DNA from: Erinaceus europaeus
Lineage: Eukaryota; Chordata; Mammalia; Eulipotyphla; Erinaceidae
Direction of reading: 5' to 3'
DNA: 64,000 nt
Assembly: GCF_950295315.1 (NCBI RefSeq)
Contig: NC_080180.1
Coordinates: 66,755,773 to 66,819,772, forward strand
Below the pieces are notes generated by a model, which made no database searches, was not told the DNA's origin, and saw only the letters and a program-made list of their open reading frames with translations. The translations under genes and the position numbers were made by a program. Of the stretch, positions 40,882 through 51,273 are shown piece by piece. Within the stretch, counting starts at the first letter, position 1, and each line of letters starts with the position of its first letter.

Positions 40882-41328
40882 TGCCGGGCTAGCGTGGAGG
40901 TGCCTCTTCCTGGGCGCGTGCTCTCTGGGTTGGAGAGAACTCGACCGGAGCCAGCCTGGGCTGCTGCTCACTCAGCGACGCGGGAGAGATGACTCGAACT
41001 CATGGCAGAGTGGCAAAGCAATGTCTTTATTGATCAGAGAGCCCAGGCTTTTAAAGGCCAGACCCAGAAGTAACAAGTCGTCAACAGAAATGCCTAGGAA
41101 AGGGGCGGAGAAAGGCAAAAGGGGCTGGGAAGGTAGGAACTTCTTTAGCAACTGTTGCGAGGGTTTTAACTGGTGGGATGAATATTAATGTCTCTAGGTA
41201 GAAAGAAGATAGATCAAAAGAATGGAATGGGTGGAGATCTTTCAGGCAAAACAATGATTATGTAGACAGGCCATAGTATCAGCAATGCAGGATGGAGCAC
41301 GGGGAGCTGGCTTAACAATTTCCTGACA
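40882..41328 (-). mobile_element. Class II endogenous retrovirus LTR with leader
   Basis: A 447-bp LTR, minus strand TGTCAGGAAATTG...CCCGGCA. U3 matches the LTR at 1605-2088. TTTAAAA (41049-41055) as the TATA-like box and AATAAA (41026-41031). The primer binding site and about 20 bp of leader remain on the 3' side, but gag, pol and env are absent. It sits inside a SINE. Confidence 0.85.
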
Positions 41329-41639
41329 CCTGCACCATGAATCCACTGCTCCTGGAGGCTATTTATTCCCTTTTGTTGCCCTTGTTGTTTTATTGTTATA
41401 GTTATTGTTGCCTTTGATGTCATCGTTGTTGGATAGGACAGAGAGAAATGGAGAGAGGAGGGGAAGACAGAGAGGGGGAGAGAAAGACAGACACCTGAAG
41501 ACCTGCTTCACTGCCTCTGAATCGACTCCCCTGCAGGTGGGGAGCCGGGGCCTCGAACCAGGATCCTTATGCAGGTCCTTGTGCTTTGTGCCACGTGCGC
41601 TTAACCCGCTGCACTACCGCCCATCTCCCAGAGTGATTC

Positions 41640-42009
41640 TTTTAACCTCAGGGGGAGATTCCACCCGAGGCCAAGGCAGAATTCGGGCAGGCATGTGGGT
41701 CCAGTCCGAGCTGGAGGACATGCCGGGCCCAGTCCACGAGGGCGTCCTGCTTCCTGACTGACCAGGAGCTTCTCCCCAGTGGCTCTCCCCGTCCCCCTCC
41801 CGCAGCACCAGGGCCTCCACGCCACCCAGACTCCGGTCTAACAGATGGCTCCCGCACACTCTCGGGAAATACGTCTGTGCACCAGAACTAGCAGGAGCCT
41901 GGGAGGGAGGTTCCATCACCAAGGGCACGGCAGGGCCCGTAAGAGCTAGTTCTCCAGAGCAAAGGCTGCTAGGAAGCGATGGTTAAGGACCAGTGGTCAG
42001 GAAAGAGGC
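41640..42009. other. No recognised feature
   Basis: GC-rich unassigned sequence. Overlapping ORFs have no domains. Confidence 0.35.
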
Positions 42010-42132
42010 CTGTGTGTGTCCGTGTGTGTGTGTGTGTGTGTGTCCATGTGTGTGTCTGTGTGTATGTGTGTCTGTGTGTCCATGTGTGTGTCCGTGTGTG
42101 TTTGTATGTGTGTCCGTGTGTGTGTGTGTGTC

Positions 42133-42182
<50 letters not shown>
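42010..42182 (+). repeat. (TG)n array with TCCATG/TCTGTG variants
   Basis: GT dinucleotides interrupted by CC and CT steps, ending in an uninterrupted run of about 22 TG units (42135-42181). Confidence 0.95.
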
Positions 42183-42183
<1 letters not shown>

Positions 42184-42689
42184 ATGGACCAGTCTGTGTG
42201 TGCAATGAGCACATTCAATGCTGGTCTGGAAGCCACAGGTCACCAGATGCTCAGGCACCTCTCCGATGTGAAGCCACCTACTAGGTGCTCCGCTCCCTGC
42301 TCGCAGGCTGCCATCTCCCAAGACTGGGTTTTTGGCAGGTGCCTGCCAGCCCTGATTAACAAGCCGTCTATTCGCCCACTCTGAGCACACTCTCCAGCAT
42401 CTCAAAGTGGTGATACGGCAGAGAGGAGACATTCAGCCTGAGGGGCAGGGCCGGCACCCCTGCGCTGGCTGGAGCCAGGCCATCCGTCTCTGCAAATAAC
42501 GTGTGAACGGGCCGGTCGCAACCCTCAGCCACGCAGGAAATGATGATTTTGAGCGACAATGACAGATCGGAGAGCTTGTGACCCAGGCCATCTGGCTGCA
42601 AAGTCTAAAATACTTACTCTGCGGCCCTTTACACAAACACCACGGAAGCTAGCCAAACTCAGATCCAGGTTCAAGAGTCAAGAAAGAGC
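42183..42689. other. No recognised feature
   Basis: Unassigned. Confidence 0.35.
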
Positions 42690-42950
42690 CTGCCAGAGAC
42701 CTATTTGGGTACAAGGTGATCCCACTCACGGACACAAGTTGATAATAAGAACAGAGTGGAGCACACAAAGCTCACACTGGGGAGGAAGGGGCAGGGGCCG
42801 GGGATTCAGGCCCTAGAACATGATGGTGGAGGAGGACTTGGCCAGAGTTCAGAGAGCTGTGCAGAAAACAGAATGTGACACATGTACCGAGAGCTGTATT
42901 TACTGTCGACTCTAAACCATTAATACCTCCCACTAAAGACGAAGAATTCC
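42690..42950 (+). mobile_element. L1 3' end fragment
   Basis: GTGATCCCACTCACGGACAC, ACACTGGGGAGGAAGG, CATGTACCGAGAGCTG, TAAACCATTAATACCTCCCA: the ordered 3' UTR markers of L1. Confidence 0.85.
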
Positions 42951-43475
42951 TGTTGTGTATACAGACCACGACTTGCTCAGCCACTCATGTTGCTGGACAC
43001 CTGGGCTGCTTCCAGGTTTTGGCTATTACAAACTGTGCTGCTACGAGCACAGGTGCGCACAGATATTTTGGGATGGGTGCGTTTGGTTCCTTAGGATCTA
43101 TCCCCAGGAGAGGAAATACTACTCAGCTATGAAGAATGATGAAGTCACCTTCTTCACCTCCTCTTGGATGGAGCTTGAAGGACTCATGTGAAGTGAGATC
43201 AGTCAGAAAAAGAGATGAACTTGGGATGAGCTCACTCAGACAGAAATTGAGAAGAAAGAACAGAAATACGAAACAGAACTTGGACTGGAGTTGGTGTCTT
43301 GCACCAAAGTAAAGGTGCCTGGGGTGGACAGGGGCCGTGTTCAGGTCCTGGTGTCTGATGGAGGAGGAGGAGCGAGGCTGAGGGAGAGTGCTTTGCAGAA
43401 AACTGAGACACTGTGCACATGTATTTACATGCGTGCTTACTCTTCACTGGAAACCATTAAGCCCCCCAAGACAAA
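42951..43475. mobile_element. L1 3' end with 5' inversion
   Basis: 42955-43118 is L1 ORF2 sequence in reverse (minus strand reads GCCAAAACCTGGAAGCAGCC and TGAGTGGCTGAGCAAG). From about 43119 (ATACTACTCAGCTATGAAGA) to 43475 the same L1 runs forward to GTAACC-type tail ACCATTAAGCCCCCCAAGAC. Twin-priming structure. Confidence 0.85.
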
Positions 43476-43857
43476 ACGTTGGATCTTCTTAGCAGCGCCG
43501 AGCCCTGCAGCACGACTGCATCACGTGGTGGGGCCACAGCTCTGCCTCCATATTACTCAGCCCCTCCTGAATTCTCCCAGCTCGAGGGGGCCGTCTTGCC
43601 GCCAGGTCGCTACTGGGGCTGGAGGTGCCGTCCCGCTGACAGGACTGTGCTTGTGCGCACGGGTCCTCGAGACACGCGCAGTGTGTGGCCTGCTGACACG
43701 AGCAGGAGACATGACTCCACTCTCTCTGAGCACGGGAGCCATAGTGACACTGAGAATGCATTAGCACACACACTCTCTCTCTCTCCCCCTCGCTCTCTCT
43801 CGGCAGTGACTTTGGTACCCTGGTGATCCATGGTATCCTCTCTTAAACATTCTATGT
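43476..43857. other. No recognised feature
   Basis: Unassigned. A short CT run at 43771-43800. Confidence 0.35.
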
Positions 43858-44060
43858 TTTAGCTATTTATTATTGAATAGAGATGGAGAGAAATTGAGAG
43901 GGGAGGGAAAGAGAGAGAGAGAGGGAGGCAGAGAGACACCTGCAGCCCTGCTTCACCACTTGTGAAGTTTCCCCCCTGCAGGTGGAGACCAGAGGCTTGA
44001 ACCCGGGTCCTTGCGCATCATAATGTGTGATCAGCCAGGTGCGCCACTGCCCAGCCCCCC
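43858..44060 (-). repeat. ERI-type SINE
   Basis: Reverse copy: TTTATTATTGAATAGAGATG, ACCTGCAGCCCTGCTTCACC, GGTGGAGACCAGAGGC, B box, CAGGTGCGCCACTGCCC. Confidence 0.92.
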
Positions 44061-44624
44061 CTCCCGTGCTATCACTTGACCTTCTACGGAACCAAGGAAG
44101 CTCCAGGGAAGCCCATGATGAGAGGATGTTGACTAGGAAGAGGATGAGGCTTGGTGCCAGAACAGCTGTGCCTGGGAGGACGTCTGCTCAGCTCTCTTCT
44201 GCTGGAAGCAGCGGCCGCCGTCTAGACGCCCTCTGACCACCCAGTGAAGACGGCTGGATCTGACAGCTGGAGGGAGTTGCAATTCAGCGCAGCACCAGCC
44301 AGATGAGCCAGAAGCAGAAGGAGCAGGCCTGAACCACAGCCAGAGGACACTGGGAGCTGGAGGGGCTGCTCGGCTGAGCTGTCTGTCTGTGCAGCTTAGC
44401 AGGACGTGTGCACAGGTCCTCGGGGAAGCCGCCCTCCACTGCAGGTTCTGGGAGAAAGCCACACCTCTCTGCGCGGGAACAGTCAGCTCACTGTGACCAG
44501 AAAAATACCACGAACTACGGCTTTCTGGAGCACCAGAAAAAGCTGACAGTTCCTACCATCCTTTCCACTCCTCTTAGAGGACCACCTCAAAATTCTCCCT
44601 CTGCCATCCCCATATGTTCAGACC
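44061..44624. other. No recognised feature
   Basis: Unassigned GC-rich DNA with CpG at 44205-44240. Confidence 0.35.
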
Positions 44625-44710
44625 CACCACACACACACACACACACACGCACACACGCACACACACGCACACACACGTAGCCACGCACATTCACGCACAC
44701 ATGCATTACA
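44625..44710 (+). repeat. (AC)n with GCACAC variants
   Basis: Imperfect CA array. Confidence 0.9.
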
Positions 44711-46209
44711 CACATGCATGCAGCAGCCAGCTCACACACTCAGCACTCAGGCACAGCAAAGATGCTGAGCCCTGCCCCACTCTCTCACATGGCAATTTCC
44801 TCTAGCGCGTCCCTGTTCTGAATGAGTGTCCTGAGCTCCGTCCTGAGACAGCTCTGGTTGACCGCTGGCCCCATGAAGGCAGCTGATCCCATCACCATTT
44901 TTTATTCAGATAGGGCAACTATTCTGGGAGAGTGTTGGAATGAAAGTGATCTGGATTCTATTATCTTCCGTATTATCAGTCTGCCCAGGTCCAATCTATA
45001 AGCTGTCACTCCTTGGTACAGTCATTCAATTAGAGAGAAAATCAACTCTGAGAGTGAAAAGCTACCTTCACTCGTTCCTGGACAACCTGAAACTGTGGGG
45101 GCTCCCTGCAGCCCCCAGGAACACTGGCTGCAAAGGCAGAGGAGGTGAGGGGCTATGTCCCCACACCGGCCCCTCCCACCCGCACCACCACTAGGCCTTC
45201 TGCTGAGCCCCCGCCACCGCCCCGACCTAGACAACCAGACGGGCCGAGATGCTGTGTGCGCAGCAGTATCTGAAACATGGCGTCTGCTCAGAATATTGCG
45301 GCGGGTCCCAGAGAGAGCTGGGGTTCTGCAGGTGTACATGCTACAGAAATGCCACACCAGAAGCGTCAAGGTCTGTGTGTCCGGGGAGTTGACTGATGCC
45401 GAGTCCAAGTGCTTTTTCACACGTCAAGAGTCCGTCTAAGAACAGGAGTGAAGTCCCAAGGCAGCGGCAGAAAACATCTGTGACCTTGTGCTCAGCATTG
45501 GTGAACAGCAAAGCTGCGCAGGACTCGCAGGACTCAGGCCACTTGACGAGAGCACAGGCAGTGGGGGTGCCGATGGCTTCTGCAGCTTGAGGTCGAGAAG
45601 GGGGGAATGCACGCAGGAAGCAGGAACGGCTTTCGCCAGGCAAAGCCCCCACCTGCAGTTCTCACCTTCTGTCGGCCGAGCCTCTGGGCCGCTGTCCCCT
45701 CTAAGCACTGACCCGCATGCTTCCCTGACTGACCGTTAGGGTGTTCCAGCAAGAAGCTGGCGAGGCCACGAGCGCTGCCCAGAATGATGAGCAGCTTGTA
45801 GCTCCTTGTGAGACTCTTGGTCACAAACCTAGAAATATTTAGAATTGCCAGGTCACACCTTTTCCCTTCTAAAAAAAAACAACTTTGAAATACTTTCTAG
45901 TGATGACTTTTTTTCTCATACAAGATCCTGTTGCCGCTCTTACAGAGACAGACTTCAGAGGGAGGGTCCAGTTGGGTCAAGCAATGTATATTTATAATTA
46001 TCAGATTACAACAATCAAACGTGTTTCCTTCAGAGCTATCGATGGCATCTGCCGTTTGAATGGCGAGAAAACAATAAACAAGAATTCACTGAAAGCGGGC
46101 CCCAAGCCTAGAGAGAGAGCACCACGTGTTGGGACACAAGTCCTGTGGACACCTGACATCCCAGAGTCACAGAGAATCTCCGGCATGACCTGTGTCAGAG
46201 CTGGGCAGA
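44711..46209. other. Unassigned; two AT-rich repeat-free blocks
   Basis: Blocks at 44880-45090 and 45830-46085 have no repeat signature (e.g. TTTATAATTATCAGATTACA, GATGGCATCTGCCGTTTGAA). 45100-45800 is GC-rich with short frames on both strands. No gene recognised. Confidence 0.3.
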
Positions 46210-46215
46210 GCTCTG

Positions 46216-46218
46216 GTG

Positions 46219-46253
<35 letters not shown>

Positions 46254-48364
46254 CATGTGAGTGTGTGAGTGTGTGTGACTGTGTGTGACTGTGTGTGTGA
46301 GTGTGCGTGTGAGTGTGAGTGTGTGTGAGTGTGTGTGTGTGAGTATGTGAGTGTGTGTGTGAGTGTGTGAGTGTGTGTGTGCGTGTGAGTGTGTGTGTGT
46401 GAGTGTGTGAGTGCGTGTGAGTGTGTGTGTGCGTGTGAGTGTGTGTGCGTGTGAGTGCGTGTGTGCGTGTGAGTGTGTGTGCGAGTGTGTGTGAGTGTAT
46501 GTGAGTGTGTGTGTGTGTGTGAGTGTGTGTGTGAGTGTGTGCGAGTGTGTGTGTGTGTGCGAGTGTGTGTGTGCATGCGTGTGTGAGTGTCTGTGAGTGT
46601 GTGAGTGTGTGTGAGAGTGTGTGTGTGTGTGTGTGAGTGTGTGTGAATGTGTGTGAGTGAGTGTGTATGTGTGTGTGAGTGTGTGTGTGTGAGTGTGTGT
46701 GTGTGAGTGTGTGTGTGAGTATGTGAGTGAGTGTGTGAGTGTGTGTGAGTGTGTGCGTGCGTGTGAGTGTGTGTGTGAGTGTGTGTGTGAGTGTGTGTGA
46801 GAGTGTGTACGTGTGAGTGTGTGTATGAGTGTGTGTGCGTGTGTGAGTGTGCGTGAGTGTGAGTGCGTGTGTGAGTGTGTGTGTGAGTGTGTTTGTGTGT
46901 GAGTATGTGTGAGTGTGTGTGAGTCTGTGTGTGTCTCTGTGTGTGTGAGTGCGTGTGTGTGCGTGTGTGAGTGTGCATGAGTGTGAGTGCGTGTGTGAGT
47001 GTGTGTGTGTGTGAGTGTGTGTGAGTGTGTGTGTGAGTCTGTGAGTGTGTGTGTGCATGTGTGAGTGTGTGTGTGAGTTAGTGTGTGTGTGAGTGTGTGA
47101 GTGAGTGTGTGTGTGTGTGCGTGAATGTGTGTGTGAGTGTGTGTGTGTGAGTGTGAGTGCGTGAGTGTGTGTGAGTGTGACTGTGTGTGTGTGACTGTGT
47201 GTGTCTGTGTGTGTGTCTGTGTGTGTGAGTGTGTGTGTGAGTGTGTGTGAGTGTGTGTGTGTGTGAGTGTGTGTGAGTGTGAGTGTGTGTGTGAGTTTGT
47301 GTGTGTGTGAGTGTGAGAGTGTGTGTGAGTGTCTGTGAGTGTGTGTGAGTGTGAGTGTGTGTGTATGAGTGTGTGTGTGAGTCTGTGTGTGTCTGTGTGT
47401 GTGTGAGTGTGTGTGTGAGTGTGTGTGAGAGTGTGTGTGTGAGTGTGAGTGTGTGTGAGTGAGTGTGTGTGAGTGATTGTGAGTGTGTATGTGTGTGTGA
47501 GTGTGTGTCTTAGTGTGTGTGTGTGTGTGAGTGTGTGTGTGTGTAAGTGTGTGAGTGTGTGTGTGAGTGTATGTGTGACAGTGTGTGTGTGCGTGTGTGA
47601 GTATGCGTGTGTGTGAGTGTGTGTGCCTGTGTGGGTGTGCGTCCGTGTGTGTGTGTGTGTGAATGTATGAGTGTGTGTGTGTGTGAGTGTGTCTGTGAGT
47701 GTGTCTGTGTGTGGATGAGTGTGACTGTGTGTGTGAGTGTGTGAGTGTGTGAGTGTGTGTGTGAATGTGTGTGTGCGTGTGTCTGTGTGTGGGTGAGTGT
47801 GACTGTGTTTGTGAGTGTGAGTGTGCGTGTGTGTATGAGTGTGTGAGTGTGAGTGTGTGAGTGTGTGTGCGTGTGTGTGTGAGTGTGTGTGTGAGTTTAT
47901 GAGTATGAGTGTGTGTGTGTCTGTGTGTGTGTGTCTGTGTGTGTGAGTGTGTGTGTGTGAGTGTGTGTGTGTGTGGTTGTGTGTGTGTCTGTGTGTGTGT
48001 CAGTGTGTGTGTCTCTGTGTGTGAGTGTGTGTTTGTGAGTGCGTGTGTGTGACTGTGAGTGTGTGAGTGTGAGTGTGTGTGTGTGTGTGTGAGTGTGTGA
48101 GTGTGAGTGTGAGTGTGTGTGTGTGTGTGTGTGAGTGTGAGTGTGTGTGTGAATGTATGTGAGTGTGTGTGTGTGTGAGTGTGTGAGTGTGTGTGTATGT
48201 GTGAGTCTGTGAGTGTGTGTGTGTGTGTGAGTGTGTGTGACTGTGAGTGTGTGAGTGTGAGTGTGTGTGTGAGTGTATGTATGTGAGTGTGTGTGTGTGT
48301 GTGTGTGAGTGTGTGAGTGTGTGTGAGTCTGTGAGTGTGAGTGTGTGTGTGTGCGCGTGTGCGT
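46216..48364 (+). repeat. 2.1-kb (GT)n/(GTGTGAGT)n array
   Basis: G/T-rich throughout; the main words are GTGTGAGTGTGTGT and GTGAGTGTGAGTG with GTCTGTG, GTGCGTG and GTATGTG interruptions. The antisense frame (814 codons, His/Thr repeats) is an artefact. Confidence 0.98.
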
Positions 48365-48388
48365 GCGCTATTCTCTGAATACATAAAA

Positions 48389-48585
48389 ATGTGGTGGCCT
48401 GGGGTGCACCCAGTTAAGTGCACACAATACCAAGCACAAGGACCCTGATTCAAGCCCCTGGTGGTTCGGGGAGAAGCTTCACAAACAGTGAAGCGGGTCT
48501 GCAGGTGTCTCTCTCTGTGTCTCTCTCTATCTCTTCTCTCCTGTAAACTTCTCTCTGACCTATCAAATAAAAAGAAAGAAGCTTT
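48389..48585 (+). repeat. ERI-type SINE
   Basis: GGCCTGGGGTGCACCCAGTT head, GATTCAAGCCCC B box, GAAGCTTCACAAACAGTGAA, ACCTATCAAATAAAAAG. Confidence 0.88.
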
Positions 48586-48599
48586 TAAGTATAAGTAGA

Positions 48600-48950
48600 T
48601 TTGACAATTGTTAAAACTGATAGAGTTTGAAGGTATCACGTGAAATGAGATCAGTCAGAAAGAGAAGGATGAATGTGGAATGATCTCAGTCATAGACAAG
48701 TTGACAAACAGGATCAGAGGAGCAAACACAAGTAGAACTTGAGCTGGAATTGGCATATTGCACCAAAGTAAAAGACGCTGGGGTGTTTGGCGGGGAGAGT
48801 ACAGGTCCAAGAAGGGTGACAGAGGACCTAGTGGGGGTTGTATTGTTTTGTGGAAAACTAAGAAATGTTATGCATGTACAAACTATTGTATTGACTGTTA
48901 ATTATAAAACATTAATCCCCCAATAAAGAAATTTTTAATAAATGAAAAAA
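48600..48950 (+). mobile_element. L1 3' end
   Basis: GTGAAATGAGATCAGTCAGA (end of ORF2), GAACTTGAGCTGGAATTGG, GTGGGGGTTGTATTGTTTTG, CCCCCAATAAAGAAATT. Confidence 0.9.
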
Positions 48951-48964
48951 AAGAGAAAAAAAGA

Positions 48965-49140
48965 CTCTGTGGTGAGGAGGAGGGCTCCGCTCTTGGAACA
49001 GGATGGCAGAGGAGGACCTAGTGGGGGGTGTACTGTTATGTGGAAAACTGGGAAATGTTACGCATGTACAAACTATTGTATCTCACTGTCGACTGTAAAC
49101 CATTAATTCCCCAGTAAAGAGATTTTTTTTAAAAAAATAG
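48965..49140 (+). mobile_element. L1 3' UTR fragment
   Basis: AGGAGGGCTCCGCTCTTGGA, GTGGGGGGTGTACTGTTATG, AACCATTAATTCCCCAGTAA, A/T-rich tail. A second L1 end directly behind the previous one. Confidence 0.88.
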
Positions 49141-49591
49141 AATTCTTAAAACAAAAGCAAAGTGTGTTCATCCCCTAGATATAGCCAAACGTAAAGCAAA
49201 GGTGCCCCAGACTTGGTTGCATGGAGCGCACAGGGAAGCTTGGTGGATTGCGCTGGTGGGCCCAGGAGTCCACAGCCTATGTGCCCCGAGCACTTGCAGG
49301 CCCGAGCCCCGTGCTCCTCCTCCCCAGGTCTGCACCCCCAGAACTCTGGAGAAGCCTTCAGAAGCAGCAAATTCCATGGGGAGAAGTCACTATGGAGCGG
49401 CTGCGAGGGAGACAGCCTGAGTCTCCAGGGTTCCCCGGAGCCAGCAAAGCCGGGTCTGGGGTCTTCTCACTCCAGGACATCAGACTAGTGTTGGGGTGTG
49501 CCGGGCGCAAGAGAAGTCCTTCTGCCCCCCGGGAGTTCTCCAGAGACTGAAAAAAATGACCCAGTGAGCACGAGGCAGATGGAGGAAAGAC
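49141..49591. other. No recognised feature
   Basis: Unassigned GC-rich DNA. Confidence 0.35.
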
Positions 49592-49808
49592 TGAGGGTGG
49601 GGACTGGGCGGTGATGCGCCTCGTTAAACACACATACACTACAGTGCACAAGGACCCGGGTTCAAGCCCTGGGTCCCCACCTGCAGGGGGAAAGTTTCCT
49701 GAGTGGGGAAGCAGGGCTGCAGGTGTCTCTCTCTCTCCCTCTCTGTCTCCCTCTCAATTTCTCTCTGTCTCTATCCAATAATAAATAAATAAATAAATAC
49801 TTTTTCAA
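49592..49808 (+). repeat. ERI-type SINE
   Basis: GGGGACTGGGCGGTGATGCG head, GGTTCAAGCCC B box, GGAAAGTTTCCTGAGTGG, (AAAT)n tail. Confidence 0.92.
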
Positions 49809-49816
49809 AAGAAGAG

Positions 49817-50030
49817 GGGCCTGGTGGTGGCGCATCTGGTTGAGCGCACATGTTGCAGTGCACAAGGACGTGGGTTCGAGCCCCCAGGCCCCACCTGCAG
49901 GGGGAGAGCTTCACAAGGGGTGGAGCTGGGCTGCGGGTGTCTCTCTGTCTCTCTTCCTTTCTATCATCTCCTTTCCCTCTCGATTTCTGGCTGTCTCTAT
50001 CCAATAAATAAAGACAATAAAAGAATGATT
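49817..50030 (+). repeat. ERI-type SINE (TGGCTGTCTC subtype)
   Basis: GGGCCTGGTGGTGGCGCATC, GGTTCGAGCCCCC, GGGAGAGCTTCACAAGGGG, CGATTTCTGGCTGTCTC, AATAAATAAAGAC. Confidence 0.93.
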
Positions 50031-50278
50031 TAACAAGAGAGAAGAAGCAAGCCTGAGGGTACAGGAGTGAGCAGCAGGGACCTGCCTGGCCCACCCTGTC
50101 TGCCGCCCCGGGTGCGGGAGTTCTGGCCGGCACTGCTGAGCTGGGAGCCAGTCCTGGGCAGCGGGGACACCCGTGAGGGCCAACTGTCAGCGCCTGGCTC
50201 GGGCCCTGAGGGGAGCTGCCCACCAAGCCGGGACTGTGCCCTGGGGTTCCTCACACCACCCCACACACTGGGCGACCG
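50031..50278. other. No recognised feature
   Basis: Unassigned. Confidence 0.3.
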
Positions 50279-50545
50279 CTCTCCCTCTCCCTCTCCCTCT
50301 CCCTCTCCCTCTTTCTCCTTCCATCACTGAGGCTCCAGGGCAGTGATGGGCTAGACCACCCCTCTTACAGTTCTCTCTCTCTCTCTCTCTCTCTCTCCCT
50401 CTTTCCTTTACATCACTGAGGTCCCCAGGGCAGCATGGGGCTGGACTACCCCTCTCTCACTAGCCTCTCTCTCTCTCTCTCTCCCCCTCTCTCCCTCTCT
50501 TCCCCCTCCCTCTCCCTCTCTCTCTTTCCCCCTCCTTCCCAGAAG
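50279..50545 (+). repeat. CT-rich: (CCCTCT)n and (CT)n blocks
   Basis: Three CT blocks (50279-50312, 50371-50405, 50463-50535) separated by two copies of an imperfect 70-bp unit (CATCACTGAGG...CCAGGGCAG...GGGCT). Confidence 0.9.
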
Positions 50546-51273
50546 CCCAGGCCTGGGGCAGGCTGAGCTGACCTCCACAGACCGCTGGCACCTGGCAGTG
50601 AACTCGTCCTCCCTGCCGACCCTTGTCTCTCCCATGCTGGCTCTCGGCATGGGGGGCGATGGCCGCGTCACAGGAACACAGGAGAAGAAGAGAAAGAAGC
50701 AGGTGACCGGCAGCCACATGGCGCCCACGGCGGAGGCTCCAGACTGTTCCGTGTCAGCCCTTCGCGCTCCCTGCGGCTGCCTCAGGTCGGCCCGTCAGCC
50801 CGGTGGCGGGGGCTCATCTCCTAACCGGAGACCACCGTGAATTTGCTTGTCTCTCAGAAGCCTGAGCACTCGGACACGGAAGGAGAAAGAGGAAGCGGCC
50901 CAGCCCTGGCTGTCAGCAGCCGCGACCAGCCCGGCCCAGATGGCTCGGGGAGCAGCCCGCCAACAGTCGGACTCTTCATTTCAGGCCCTGTGGCTCCAAC
51001 GACCTCTGCGCTGCTCATCTTGTATCTATGAAACGGCTTCATTTAAAAGCAGGGAAACCACATCTCGTGCTCTTCAGATTTGTTAGAGCCACACAAAGGA
51101 GCTCTCCTGATTCAGCCACGCGGCCCACGATCCCAAACAGCCAGGCTCTTTTCACAGTGCTAGATGGAATAAAGACTCGTCACCCGACCTGTGCTGGATT
51201 AGCACAGTCAAAGGCCAAGCCTTTCCCGCTACAAGACACGTTCTCAAGATCTGCCCGCACAGTCATCACCGCC
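50546..51273. other. No recognised feature
   Basis: Unassigned DNA upstream of Vingi copy 2. The frames have no motifs. Confidence 0.35.

Larger units (their letters stand above)
40807..41626 (-). repeat. ERI-type SINE split by an LTR
   Basis: Outer SINE at 40807-40845 and 41329-41626. Its 12-bp duplication CCCAGAGTGATT flanks the whole assembly (40795-40806 and 41627-41638), which dates the LTR insertion after the SINE. Confidence 0.92.

Noticed and set aside
46195..48639. 814-codon antisense ORF rich in His and Thr
   Set aside because: It is the complement of the GT array; every frame of such a repeat is open. The ends run into a SINE.
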